Of a stretch of DNA of 41,360 bases, positions 15,739 through 23,623 are shown one piece after another; positions within the stretch are counted from its first letter, which is position 1, and the number at the start of each line of letters is the position of its first letter. Below the pieces are notes generated by a model. The model made no database searches. It was not told the origin of the DNA and was given only the letters and a program-made list of their open reading frames with translations. The position numbers and the translations under genes are program-made. The DNA is from Oscillospiraceae bacterium (GTDB lineage Bacteria; Bacillota; Clostridia; Oscillospirales; Ruminococcaceae), in NCBI GenBank assembly GCA_017436765.1, contig JAFSCM010000026.1:1-41360 (forward strand), read 5' to 3'.

Positions 15739-16878
15739 ATGAAAAAGAGAAGCAAACTGCCTATAATAAGTCTGCTTGCACTTCTGCTTGTGCTCAGCCT
15801 CGGCGGCGGATTTTTTGCAGGCAAAGCACTGTATGACGGAGACGAAATTTCAAAAATCGCACAGAAATTCGGCCTGGCGTCCGGCCCGGGCGAACCTTCC
15901 GGGGCACCTGCAGACAGTGTGGCAGAAAGTGTAATAGAGATAAGTCCCCTTCCGGAAAACACAGACGGGGGCTATGAAACCACATATATCTACGAAAAGG
16001 TAAATCCTTCTGTTGTAAGCATTACAGTTTACAGCAACCAGTCCATTGCGGCACTGGGCTCAGGCACAGGCATTGTTATGAGCGCAGACGGCTACATCAT
16101 CACCAACGCCCATGTGGTAAACGGCGGCACAAGCGTGAATGTAACCTTTTCTGACGAAACAGACGCCAACGGCACAATCATTGGTATGGATACCACCACA
16201 GACCTTGCAGTTGTGAAGGTTGACAGAACAGACCTTACACCTGCGGAATTCGGCGATTCCTCCGCACTTAAAGTAGGGGAAAGAATTGTAGCCATCGGCA
16301 ACGCAGGCGGCCTTTCCAGCACTATGACACAGGGCATCGTTTCAGGCCTTGACCGTGACCTTGGGGAAGGCGCACGCAGCCTTAAACTCATTCAGGTTGA
16401 CGCTGCAATCAACCCGGGCAACTCGGGCGGTCCGCTTATCAACCGCTTCGGTCAGGTAATCGGCATCAACAGCTCCAAAATTGCAAGTGTGGACTACGAG
16501 GGCATCGGTTTTTCCATACCTATAAATGAGGCAAAACCTATTCTTGAAAGCATCATCAGCCACGGCTATGTAACAGGCCGCGCAGTGCTGGGTGTTTCGG
16601 TTGTGGAACTCAACAGCTCCAACGGACCAATCAACGGCCTGCCAAGCGAGGGTGTATGCATTATGGAATTCACTGCCGACAGCGACCTGCCAGGACAGGG
16701 CGTGCAGCTGCGCGATGTTATTGTGGAAGCAAACGGCGTGGACATTGTAACCACAGACGACCTGCTCACCGAGCTGGACAAATATTCCCCGGGTGATACC
16801 TTCAACCTGGTGGTTTACCGCGCAACCACAAGAAAGACCTATTCGGTGGATGTAAAACTTATCGAATCTGTTGGCTGA
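15739..16878 (+). CDS. htrA: HtrA/DegP-like serine protease with PDZ domain
   Basis: A 379-residue membrane-anchored envelope protease that degrades misfolded exported proteins. Residues 8-28 are one transmembrane anchor, followed by a Gly/Pro/Glu linker. The trypsin-like domain (about 80-275) holds the full catalytic triad: His125 in TNAHVV, Asp155 in TTDLAVV and Ser229 in NPGNSGGP. A PDZ domain occupies about 285-375 (GLPSEGVCIMEF, then DVIVEANG). Length and order are standard for Firmicutes HtrA. AAGGAG precedes the ATG. It follows the sensor kinase by 164 bases, which hold a possible operator. Confidence 0.95.
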   Translation: MKKRSKLPIISLLALLLVLSLGGGFFAGKALYDGDEISKIAQKFGLASGPGEPSGAPADSVAESVIEISPLPENTDGGYETTYIYEKVNPSVVSITVYSNQSIAALGSGTGIVMSADGYIITNAHVVNGGTSVNVTFSDETDANGTIIGMDTTTDLAVVKVDRTDLTPAEFGDSSALKVGERIVAIGNAGGLSSTMTQGIVSGLDRDLGEGARSLKLIQVDAAINPGNSGGPLINRFGQVIGINSSKIASVDYEGIGFSIPINEAKPILESIISHGYVTGRAVLGVSVVELNSSNGPINGLPSEGVCIMEFTADSDLPGQGVQLRDVIVEANGVDIVTTDDLLTELDKYSPGDTFNLVVYRATTRKTYSVDVKLIESVG

Positions 16879-16923
16879 TAAAGCATTGATATATGCACAG
16901 CACAGGTTTATACGCAAAAAAAT

Positions 16924-16959
16924 AAAGCACTGTATACAGAAATGTATATGGTGCTTTTT
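16924..16959 (+). terminator. htrA terminator
   Basis: Arms AAAGCAC and GTGCTTT plus an inner self-complementary stretch, followed by a T-run, 46 bases after the htrA stop. Confidence 0.7.
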
Positions 16960-16971
16960 GTATATAAAAAT

Positions 16972-16996
16972 AAAAGGGCGGTATTTCCGCCCTTTT
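16972..16996. terminator. Bidirectional terminator between htrA and patB
   Basis: Arms AAAAGGGCGG and CCGCCCTTTT form a 10-base stem with a small loop and A/T tracts on both sides, between two convergent genes. It serves the leftward aminotransferase gene and backs up the htrA terminator. Confidence 0.85.
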
Positions 16997-17006
16997 GTGT
17001 GTATAT

Positions 17007-18200
17007 TTATTTTGCTTCAAAAATGCTTTCCATTCTTCTGCAGGCTTCCACAACGCTGTCATAAGGACAGGCCACATTGATGCGCAGGTGTGTAGGTCCC
17101 TGGAAAGGTCTGCCGTCATTTACGATAACGCCAACCTTTTTAAGCTCAGCAATTACGGTGTCCACATCCTTGCCGCACTGTGCAATATCCACCCACAGAA
17201 GGTATGTGCCCTGTGGCAGATATGCGTCTATGCCTTTTCTTGTGTTGAAGAAGTTTACCATATATTCCTGGTTTCTGCGCAGATATGGCAGAAGTTCTTC
17301 CACATATTCTCCGCCGCCTTCGTATGCGCCTGTGCAGGCTGCAAGGCTAAGCACATTTGCATTGTTGTAGTGTGTGCTTTCGCCCTGGCGTTTGATACGG
17401 CCGTTGATAACAGGGTTGTAGCAGATTGTGTAGCTGCCGATAAGGCCTGCAAGGTTAAAGGTTTTGCTTGGTGCGTATGCAGCAAGGCATATTTCCTTTG
17501 CCCTTTCGCTTACACTCTGTGTAGGAATATGCTTTGAAGCAGGGTCGGTCATAAAGTCTGCCCAGATTTCGTCACTGAACAGGAAAACATTGTGCTTGTC
17601 GCAGATTTCCACAACCTTTTCAATCTCCCATTTTTCCCATACACGGCCTGTAGGGTTGTGCGGTGAACAGAAAATCATCATAGAGATGCATTTTTCCACA
17701 ATCTGCTTTTCCATATCTTCAAAGTCCATGCGGTAGATGCCGTTTTCGTCCTTTGTCAGCGGGGAGAAAGCAACCTTTCTGCCAAGGTTGTTGATGGAAC
17801 CCTGAAAGCCCACGTATGTTGCCTGACTTGTGAGAATCCAGTCACCAGGCTGTGTGTAAACGCTGATTGCGCTGCATACACCGCCAAGAACAGAGTTCTG
17901 ATAAAGGATGTGTTCTTCCTTTACGCCCTCTGTGCCGTAGTGGTCTTTCTGCCAGGAAGCAATAGCGTTGACATATCTTTCGTTAAGTACCGAGTAGCCG
18001 AGAATAGGGTGTTCAATTCTTTCTTTCAGTGCTTCGATAACGCTTGGTGCGGTTTCAAAGTCCATATCTGCAACCCACATAGGGATAACATCTTCCTTTG
18101 GTACATCGGTGTACTGCGGTGAACCGGGGATTTTTGTCATTGCCCATTTGGTTGCGCCTGTTGCCCAGCGGTCAATTTTTTTGTCAAAACGGCTTGCCAT
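17007..18200 (-). CDS. patB: MalY/PatB-type PLP-dependent aminotransferase (cystathionine beta-lyase)
   Basis: A 397-residue fold-type I pyridoxal-phosphate enzyme of the MalY/PatB group, which mainly cleaves C-S bonds of cystathionine or cysteine conjugates. The N-terminal VIPMWVADMDFETAP signature is specific for this group. PLP-site residues are seen: HNPTGR (181-186), Asp210 in FLFSDEIWAD, and the Schiff-base lysine Lys246 in YAPSKTFNLAG. The C-terminal LRINVACP carries the carboxylate-binding arginine. AAAGGAG precedes the ATG. It is a single-gene unit between a convergent htrA and a divergent prmA. Confidence 0.92.
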   Translation of the reverse strand: MASRFDKKIDRWATGATKWAMTKIPGSPQYTDVPKEDVIPMWVADMDFETAPSVIEALKERIEHPILGYSVLNERYVNAIASWQKDHYGTEGVKEEHILYQNSVLGGVCSAISVYTQPGDWILTSQATYVGFQGSINNLGRKVAFSPLTKDENGIYRMDFEDMEKQIVEKCISMMIFCSPHNPTGRVWEKWEIEKVVEICDKHNVFLFSDEIWADFMTDPASKHIPTQSVSERAKEICLAAYAPSKTFNLAGLIGSYTICYNPVINGRIKRQGESTHYNNANVLSLAACTGAYEGGGEYVEELLPYLRRNQEYMVNFFNTRKGIDAYLPQGTYLLWVDIAQCGKDVDTVIAELKKVGVIVNDGRPFQGPTHLRINVACPYDSVVEACRRMESIFEAK

Positions 18201-18324
18201 AATTTTTCTCCTTTGGATATATAAATTGGGTTTGGGTACATATTAAACTCTAATCATTATATTATCATATTTATATTTAAAATTAAATGGTTTTGTGGTA
18301 CAATAAGACAAAATATACAGGAAG

Positions 18325-18535
18325 GTGATACTTCCAAGGGTTTGGGAGTGGAACTCCCAAATAACAATCAGCGGCCGCGTCAAAGGTCGGCCTGCGATTG
18401 AGCAGGACGGTCGTGTCCGCCGACGTGCGCAGGCGGGTCAGCACGATGAGGCGGATAGCGAGCCGCGCACATCTTAGCGTGTGGGCGCTGCATCGCAATC
18501 AGCGCCACTTTTGGTACTTTTGGTGTCAAAAGTAC
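18325..18535 (+). repeat. Dispersed hairpin repeat, copy B (long form with insert)
   Basis: This copy has the outer parts of the short form at 13856. Hairpin 1 arms are TTTGGGAGT and ACTCCCAAA: the C:G pair of copy A is changed to T:A on both sides, so pairing is kept. Between two direct copies of CAATCAGCG (18365-18373 and 18496-18504) it carries a 122-base GC-rich insert with its own inverted repeats (GCCTGCG/CGCAGGC, inner GGAC/GTCC). Hairpin 2 is identical to copy A. The element lies between the divergent patB and prmA genes. Confidence 0.85.
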
Positions 18536-18595
18536 GTATATTGGCGAACATTGTTCGCCATATAAACAATAAATTTATTTACAGGAGAACTATTT

Positions 18596-19507
18596 ATGCA
18601 GTGGACAGATATAAAAATTATATGCGACAAAAAATTCGAGGAAGTTTTTGACTATGTTTCCGCAGAGGTATGCCCTATGGGTGTGCAGATAGAGGACTAT
18701 TCAAATCTCGAAAATGACGTGCTGGAAATTGCCCACATAGACCTTATCGAACAGGACCTGCTGGAAAAGGACCGCACAAAAATCATCGTGCACCACTACA
18801 TTTCCCCTGAACTGGACGCTCAGGAAAGCCTGCTTGTTCTCCAGACACGCCTTTCCGAAGAAGGTGTTGAATTCACAACAGAAATCGAATATGTAAATCA
18901 GGAAGACTGGGAAACAGGCTGGAAAGCATACTACCACGCCCTGCCGATAGGCGAAAACCTTATGGTATGCCCAAGCTGGGAAAGCTGCGAAACCGACCGA
19001 AAAATCCTCAAGCTGGACCCGGGTATGGCTTTCGGCACAGGCACACACGAAACCACAAACCTCTGCCTCGAAGTTCTTGACCGCACAATAAAAGGCGGCG
19101 AAAGAATTCTTGACGTTGGCACAGGCAGCGGCATCCTCGGCATCGCAGGCTGTATACTCGGCGCAAGGGAAGCTGAAGGGGTAGACATCGACCCTACTGC
19201 CGTTAAGGTTGCAAACGAAAACGCAGAACTTAACGGCGTAAGCGACAGATTTACAATCAAGGTGGGCGATCTGGCCCAGCAGGCAAGCGGCAAGTATGAC
19301 ATCGTTGTGGCAAATATTGTTGCAAATGCAATTATGATGCTGTCCAAGGATGTGCCTTGTTTCCTTAAAGAGGGCGGTCTCTACATCACAAGCGGCATTA
19401 TAATCGACAGAAAGGACGAAGTTCTCGCCTGTCTTGAAAACCTCGGCTTTAAAATCCTTAAAGTACACACAAAAAACAACTGGGTTTGCATCGAAGCAAC
19501 AGTTTAA
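18596..19507 (+). CDS. prmA: Ribosomal protein L11 methyltransferase PrmA
   Basis: A 303-residue S-adenosylmethionine-dependent enzyme that methylates ribosomal protein L11. The N-terminal ~110 residues form the L11-recognition domain. The C-terminal class I methyltransferase domain shows the family motif DPGMAFGTGTHETT, the SAM loop ILDVGTGSGILGI, and the catalytic-region motif VVANIVANAI. AGGAGA precedes the ATG. The next methyltransferase gene begins three bases after its stop, so the two are cotranscribed. Confidence 0.95.
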   Translation: MQWTDIKIICDKKFEEVFDYVSAEVCPMGVQIEDYSNLENDVLEIAHIDLIEQDLLEKDRTKIIVHHYISPELDAQESLLVLQTRLSEEGVEFTTEIEYVNQEDWETGWKAYYHALPIGENLMVCPSWESCETDRKILKLDPGMAFGTGTHETTNLCLEVLDRTIKGGERILDVGTGSGILGIAGCILGAREAEGVDIDPTAVKVANENAELNGVSDRFTIKVGDLAQQASGKYDIVVANIVANAIMMLSKDVPCFLKEGGLYITSGIIIDRKDEVLACLENLGFKILKVHTKNNWVCIEATV

Positions 19508-19510
19508 GCT

Positions 19511-20218
19511 ATGGAATATACAGTTGAAACGCTGGCACACGGCACAAAGGTGTGCATAAACAAAACCCACCGCTTCGGCACCGATGCCTTTCTTCTCAGC
19601 CACTTTGCAGAGGTAAAATATGCACAGAAGGTGCTGGATATGGGCACGGGCTGCGGCATTATCCCGCTGAGATGGAAGGATATGGGCCACAAGGGCGAAG
19701 CCTATGGTCTGGAAATTGACCCTCAGGGCACCCAGCTGCTTAAAGAAAGCATCGCTTTAAACGGATGCGAAAACCTTACAGCAATCTGCGGCGATGTGCG
19801 CGAATTTAAAAGTGAAAAGGCGGATTTTGATGTTATCACCTGCAATCCGCCATACTTTACTGCGGGAAAACCCAAGGATGACGAAAAAAAGGCCTCCTTC
19901 CGTCACCAGCTTACCCTTACAGACAACGATGTTGCCGCAGCGGCATACCGTCTTCTGCGGGACAACGGCAAGCTGTGCATCTGCCAGCGCCCCGACCAGC
20001 TGGCGCAGGTTATCTTTGCAATGAAGAATAACCGCATCGAGCCAAAGGTTATCCGCTTTGTCCGTCAGCGCATAAACAGCCCGCACCCTTGGCTTGTTCT
20101 TGTGGACGGCAGAAAAAACGGCGGCAAAAGCCTTACCATAATGCCTGATTTGTTTATGGAGGACGAAAACGGCGGTCCAAGCATAGAACTTCAGAAAATC
20201 TACGGAAAAATTGAATAA
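19511..20218 (+). CDS. trmN6: tRNA1(Val) (adenine-N6)-methyltransferase-like (TrmN6/YfiC family)
   Basis: A 235-residue SAM-dependent methyltransferase. The N-terminal sequence (THRFGTDAFLLSHFA) and SAM loop VLDMGTGCGIIPL are typical of the YfiC/TrmN6 family, and the N6-adenine catalytic motif NPPYF is present. The likely role is N6-methylation of A37 in tRNA-Val. It starts three bases after prmA and shows little ribosome binding site of its own, so translation is probably coupled. A repeat-embedded DUF559 gene follows. Confidence 0.85.
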   Translation: MEYTVETLAHGTKVCINKTHRFGTDAFLLSHFAEVKYAQKVLDMGTGCGIIPLRWKDMGHKGEAYGLEIDPQGTQLLKESIALNGCENLTAICGDVREFKSEKADFDVITCNPPYFTAGKPKDDEKKASFRHQLTLTDNDVAAAAYRLLRDNGKLCICQRPDQLAQVIFAMKNNRIEPKVIRFVRQRINSPHPWLVLVDGRKNGGKSLTIMPDLFMEDENGGPSIELQKIYGKIE

Positions 20219-20221
20219 AAA

Positions 20222-20280
20222 TAAGCCTCCCCTGAGCAAGGGGAAGTGGATTTTGCAAAGCAAAAGACGGAGGGGCTGTG
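20222..20280 (+). repeat. Palindromic repeat upstream of DUF559 gene
   Basis: The 60 bases before the DUF559 start contain small palindromes (CCCC/GGGG around seven bases at 20229-20243; TTTTGC/GCAAAA around AAA at 20251-20265). The segment ends in GGAGGGG, which serves as the ribosome binding site of the gene. It looks like the 5' half of a repeat unit that contains the gene. Confidence 0.55.
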
Positions 20281-20648
20281 TGGACAGGAAATACAATAAA
20301 TATAATATACAGATTGCAAGAACTCTCCGTAAAAACATGACAAAAGAAGAGAGACATCTTTGGTATGATTTTTTAAGAAACTATCCTGTAAAATTCACAA
20401 GGCAAAAGGTGTTGGGCAGATATATTGTGGATTTTTACTGTGCACAGGCAAATCTGGTGATAGAACTTGACGGATCTCAGCATTATGAAGAAAGTGAAAA
20501 ACAAAAAGATGCTGAGCGGACAAAGTACCTTGAGTCGTATAATTTGTCTGTAATAAGAATTCCCAACAATTATATAAACAATAATTTCAGAGGTGTTTGC
20601 GAATTTATCGATAAAAAGGTAAAACAATCCCTCTGTCAGCGTTGCTGA
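20280..20648 (+). CDS. DUF559 domain protein (Vsr-like endonuclease fold)
   Basis: A 122-residue protein starting at GTG 20280 behind GGAGGGG. It matches the DUF559 pattern: ARTLRKNMTKEERHLWYDFL near residue 13, KFTRQKVLGRYIVDFYC in the middle and NLVIELDGSQHYE containing the acidic residues of a PD-(D/E)xK/Vsr-like nuclease fold. Activity is unproven for most members. The last residues (about QSLCQRC and stop) are encoded by a palindromic repeat also found alone at 36438, so the gene is fused to a dispersed repeat. Such genes are scattered and strain-variable in many genomes, suggesting mobility. An in-frame TTG at 20211 is less likely as start. Confidence 0.8.
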   Translation: MDRKYNKYNIQIARTLRKNMTKEERHLWYDFLRNYPVKFTRQKVLGRYIVDFYCAQANLVIELDGSQHYEESEKQKDAERTKYLESYNLSVIRIPNNYINNNFRGVCEFIDKKVKQSLCQRC

Positions 20649-20674
20649 CAGCTCCCTTTACACAAGGGAGCCTT
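20626..20674 (+). repeat. Double-hairpin repeat (GCTCCCTT family), copy 1
   Basis: Two adjacent hairpins: arms GTCAGC/GCTGAC around GTT, and GCTCCCTT/AAGGGAGC around TACAC. The inverse complement recurs at 36438 with the second hairpin almost identical and the first changed to GTCACC/GGTGAC, so base pairing is preserved. It overlaps the 3' end and stop codon of the DUF559 gene. Confidence 0.8.
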
Positions 20675-20694
20675 TGATCATACAGAGGTAATTT

Positions 20695-21369
20695 ATGAAA
20701 AAACTTATCTACAACCTTATACTTCCCCTCAGCTTTCTTGTAATATTTATGTGGAGCGTTATCGGCGTAAGCCAGAACCGCTCCTTCTACGACAGACAGT
20801 ATCAGTTTAACGGTACTGCTGAACACATCGGCATCCGCCATCAGGATTTAATGAGCGTAACCGACAACCTTATCTGCTATATGACAAACCAGCGTCCTGA
20901 CCTTGAGATGCAGTACGGCGTAAAGGGCGAAATCCGCGAGATTTTCGACCAGCGAGAAAAACTGCATATGATAGATGTGCGCAACCTCTATATGGGTGTT
21001 ATCCGTATTGCCATCGGTATAACAGCGGCAATCGGTGCAGGGCTTTTCTATGTAATAAAAAAGGACGGCTGGAAAACTGCCCGCGCAACACTCAATAAAA
21101 AATATCTGTGGTCAGCAATCGGCCTTGTAATCTTCTGTCTTGTGTTCGGCATCCTTATCGCCACAAACTTCCAGTGGTTCTGGACAAACTTCCACTATGT
21201 GTTTTTCACCAACGATTTATGGTTGCTTGACCCGCGCATAAGCATAATGATAAATATGTTCCCGCTGAACTTCTTCTACGCAATGGTTACACGCATATTT
21301 ATCATATTCATAATCGGCTGTATCGCCGTAAAACTGATTTTTACCGATTTCAGGAAAAACAAAGCTTGA
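20695..21369 (+). CDS. TIGR01906 family integral membrane protein
   Basis: A 224-residue protein with four hydrophobic segments (about 5-25, 98-120, 138-158 and 198-216) and a ~70-residue extracytoplasmic region after TM1. It has the family signatures EKLHMIDVRNLY near residue 88 and NFHYVFFTNDLWLLDPR (165-181), followed by MFPLNFF. The family (PF07314, related to Lit proteins of Gram-positive bacteria) is usually of unknown function; some Lit proteins act on lipoprotein acyl chains. It is followed 15 bases later by nrdG. Confidence 0.85.
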   Translation: MKKLIYNLILPLSFLVIFMWSVIGVSQNRSFYDRQYQFNGTAEHIGIRHQDLMSVTDNLICYMTNQRPDLEMQYGVKGEIREIFDQREKLHMIDVRNLYMGVIRIAIGITAAIGAGLFYVIKKDGWKTARATLNKKYLWSAIGLVIFCLVFGILIATNFQWFWTNFHYVFFTNDLWLLDPRISIMINMFPLNFFYAMVTRIFIIFIIGCIAVKLIFTDFRKNKA

Positions 21370-21384
21370 CAAGAGGCATATAAA

Positions 21385-21903
21385 ATGGAAAATACAGTAA
21401 TAAATGTTGCAGGCTTCAACAAAAACAGCATAACCGACGGCCCGGGCTTCCGCTTTGTAATCTTTGCCCAGGGCTGTATCCACAACTGCAAAGGCTGCCA
21501 CAATCCCGAAACCCACGCTTTTGGCACGGGCACGGATTATACAGCGGCGGATATCATTGCTATGATAAAGAAAAACCCAATGATAAAAGGGGTTACACTG
21601 TCAGGGGGCGACCCATTCTGTCAGCCTGCAGCTTTTGCGGCACTTTCGGCAGAGCTTAAAAAGCAGGGGTACGAAATCTGCGCCTTTACAGGCTATCTTT
21701 TTGAAAAGCTGATTGAAGACAAAACAGACGATAAATATAAACTGCTTCAGAATGTGGATATCCTTATCGACGGCCCGTTTATCGAGGCGGAAAAAAGTAT
21801 GGACCTGCGCTTTAAAGGCAGCCGCAACCAGCGCACCATTGATGTGGCAAAAAGCCTTGAAGCAGGAAAAGCGGTACTGTCAGACAGTCCAAGATGGACA
21901 TAG
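21385..21903 (+). CDS. nrdG: Anaerobic ribonucleotide reductase activating protein NrdG
   Basis: A 172-residue radical-SAM enzyme that generates the glycyl radical on NrdD under anaerobic conditions. The [4Fe-4S] motif CxxxCxxC is Cys31, Cys35 and Cys38 within CIHNCKGCHNP; GVTLSGGDPF is the SAM-binding GGDP region. Length is normal. The nrdD partner is not in the window, whereas in many Clostridia it is adjacent. A long-form hairpin repeat begins immediately after the stop codon and a terminator follows it. Confidence 0.93.
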   Translation: MENTVINVAGFNKNSITDGPGFRFVIFAQGCIHNCKGCHNPETHAFGTGTDYTAADIIAMIKKNPMIKGVTLSGGDPFCQPAAFAALSAELKKQGYEICAFTGYLFEKLIEDKTDDKYKLLQNVDILIDGPFIEAEKSMDLRFKGSRNQRTIDVAKSLEAGKAVLSDSPRWT

Positions 21904-22111
21904 GAACTTCGGGGGTGAAATGGGGGCAGAGCCCCCTCATAATAATCAGCGGCCGCGTCAAAGGTCGGCCTGCGGTCAGCAGGGCGGTCGTGCCTGCCGA
22001 CGTGCGCAGGCGGGCCAGCACAATGAGGCAGGCAGCGGTAAGCGTACATCAGTGCGTGGGGCGCTGCATCGCAATCAGCGCCACTTTTGGTACTTTTGGT
22101 GTCAAAAGTAC
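21904..22111 (+). repeat. Dispersed hairpin repeat, copy C (long form with insert)
   Basis: Starts directly after the nrdG stop. Hairpin 1 is rewritten as GGGGGC/GCCCCC around AGA. The GC-rich insert lies between AATCAGCG (21944-21951) and AATCAGCG (22073-22080); it is clearly related to the insert of copy B and keeps the GCCTGCG/CGCAGGC arms. Hairpin 2 (GTACTTTTG/CAAAAGTAC) is identical to copies A and B. Confidence 0.85.
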
Positions 22112-22122
22112 ATATATAATAA

Positions 22123-22158
22123 AAAGACGGTAGAAATTCTACCGTCTTTCGTTTTTTA
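22123..22158 (+). terminator. nrdG operon terminator
   Basis: Arms AAAGACGGTAGAA and TTCTACCGTCTTT form a 13-base near-perfect stem followed by a T-run. It lies between convergent nrdG and mrp; A residues on the other side may allow action in both directions. Confidence 0.85.
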
Positions 22159-22183
22159 GCCTATGGCTGAATTTAGTGCCTAA

Positions 22184-23008
22184 TTATTTAAGCAGTTTTT
22201 CAACTTCTGCAAAACAAGCATCCATGTAATCGCCTTCGAAAAGTTCGATAACACCCTGGTCACAGTTTTTTGCAAGCTGTGGGTCGATAGGGATTTCTGC
22301 AAGTACAGGCAGGTTGTATTTTTCTGCTGTTGCCTTAACTTTGCTTTCGCCGAAGATGCTGATTTTCTTGCCGCAGTCAGGGCATTTTACATAGCTCATA
22401 TTTTCAACGATACCAAGGATTGGCACATTCATCATATTTGCCATCTTAACAGCTTTTTCAACAATCATACCAACAAGTTCCTGTGGGGAAGCAACGATGA
22501 TAATGCCGTCAACAGGGATGGACTGGTAAACTGTCAGCGGAACATCACCTGTTCCCGGAGGCATATCGATGAACATAAAGTCAACTTCGTTCCATACAAC
22601 ATCGCTCCAGAACTGTTTGATAACACCTGCAATAACAGGACCGCGCCATACAACAGGGTCTGTTTCTTCCTTGAGCATAAAGTTTGCGCTCATCAGCTGA
22701 ATACCTGTTTTGCTGATGTTTGGCAGGATGCCAACATCGTTGCCCAGTACCTTTTTATGAACACCAAAGGTCTGGCCGATGGACGGACCTGTAATGTCTG
22801 CGTCCAGTACAGCTGTGCCGTAACCGTTTCTCTGGCTGAGAACAGCAAGCATACTTGTTACAAGGCTTTTGCCTACGCCGCCTTTGCCGCTGATAACGCC
22901 GATAACCTTTTTAACGCTGGAAAGCTGGTTAAGCGGAGCTTTAGGCGGTTCCTGTCTTTCTGCGCAGTTGCTGGAGCAGCTGCTGCAGTCATGTGTACAT
23001 TCACTCAT
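22184..23008 (-). CDS. mrp: Mrp/NBP35-type ATP-binding iron-sulfur carrier
   Basis: A 274-residue P-loop NTPase of the Mrp/NBP35 group that binds and delivers Fe-S clusters to apoproteins. The N-terminus is Cys-rich (Cys4, 8, 11, 15), as in NBP35-type proteins. The deviant Walker A is GKGGVGKS (41-48), followed by VLDADITGPS and the MPPGTGD motif (149-155). The C-terminal CPDC pair (Cys209, Cys212) bridges a cluster between subunits. AAGGAG precedes the ATG. A good promoter overlaps a TTTTCAACA box upstream. The divergent neighbour encodes a double [4Fe-4S] protein, a plausible client. Confidence 0.92.
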   Translation of the reverse strand: MSECTHDCSSCSSNCAERQEPPKAPLNQLSSVKKVIGVISGKGGVGKSLVTSMLAVLSQRNGYGTAVLDADITGPSIGQTFGVHKKVLGNDVGILPNISKTGIQLMSANFMLKEETDPVVWRGPVIAGVIKQFWSDVVWNEVDFMFIDMPPGTGDVPLTVYQSIPVDGIIIVASPQELVGMIVEKAVKMANMMNVPILGIVENMSYVKCPDCGKKISIFGESKVKATAEKYNLPVLAEIPIDPQLAKNCDQGVIELFEGDYMDACFAEVEKLLK

Positions 23009-23058
23009 ATCTATATCTCCTTAATTAATTATTCAAAATGATAATAATCACTTTAATA

Positions 23059-23086
23059 ATTATATACCTTTTAAAATAATTTTCAA
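23059..23086 (-). promoter_or_regulatory. mrp promoter with overlapping TTTTCAACA box
   Basis: On the minus strand, -35 TTGAAA (23086-23081) and -10 TATAAT (23064-23059) are 16 bases apart. The -35 lies within the repeated 9-mer TTTTCAACA (23080-23088), so whatever binds this box could block the promoter. Confidence 0.65.
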
Positions 23087-23623
23087 CAGCATTGTGTTGA
23101 AAGGGGATAATAATGCATAATTTTCACATAAAACAGGCTGTAAAAAATTCCGCAGCAAAAGCAGAAATTACTTTTAGTAAAGTTTTAAACACAGTTTTCC
23201 ACAGTATGTTGAAAACTCACAACCGCCGTTTTTGCCACAAAATCAGCAAAAACGGAAATATGTAAAAAATGGAAGGTTGAAAAGCTGTTTTACGGTTTAC
23301 AGAAAGTAATATCTGCTTTAATATCAGGACTTTTCAACATTATCAACAAACTTTTCAACAAAACAGCAGGTTTTAAACATTTTAAACGCATTTTAACCGC
23401 AGAATGTTGAAAACTCCGTTGAAACTGTGGATAACTGATGATTTTGTCAACAATAAATTGCAATTTCAGATATTTAACCAAAATTTTCCTCGAAAAAGTA
23501 TATATTTTTACTCTTGATTTGTGTATTATAGTAGTTAAGATTGTGAAAAAAGAGGAAAAGCGGTATGAAAAAGGTGCTGGAAAACTGTAATTTAGCGGAT
23601 TTTTCCTTTGTAAGTTTTCAACA
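23080..23623. promoter_or_regulatory. Cluster of DnaA-box-like 9-mers and TTTAAAC iterons
   Basis: The mrp/queG intergenic region contains one perfect DnaA box (TGTGGATAA, 23426-23434), near-boxes TTATCAACA (23340) and TTTTCCACA (23195), and TTTTCAACA or its complement at 23080, 23207, 23331, 23352, 23405 and 23615. A 17-base direct repeat TTTAAACATTTTAAACG occurs at 23372-23388 and 23624-23640. No gene is supported in 23089-23564. It may be a replication-related DnaA-binding locus, a titration site or a regulator array. Confidence 0.6.

Noticed and set aside
23089..23564. Region considered as the chromosomal oriC
   Set aside because: DnaA-like boxes are clustered, but dnaA, dnaN, rpmH and other origin neighbours are absent; kept only as a DnaA-box-like cluster.
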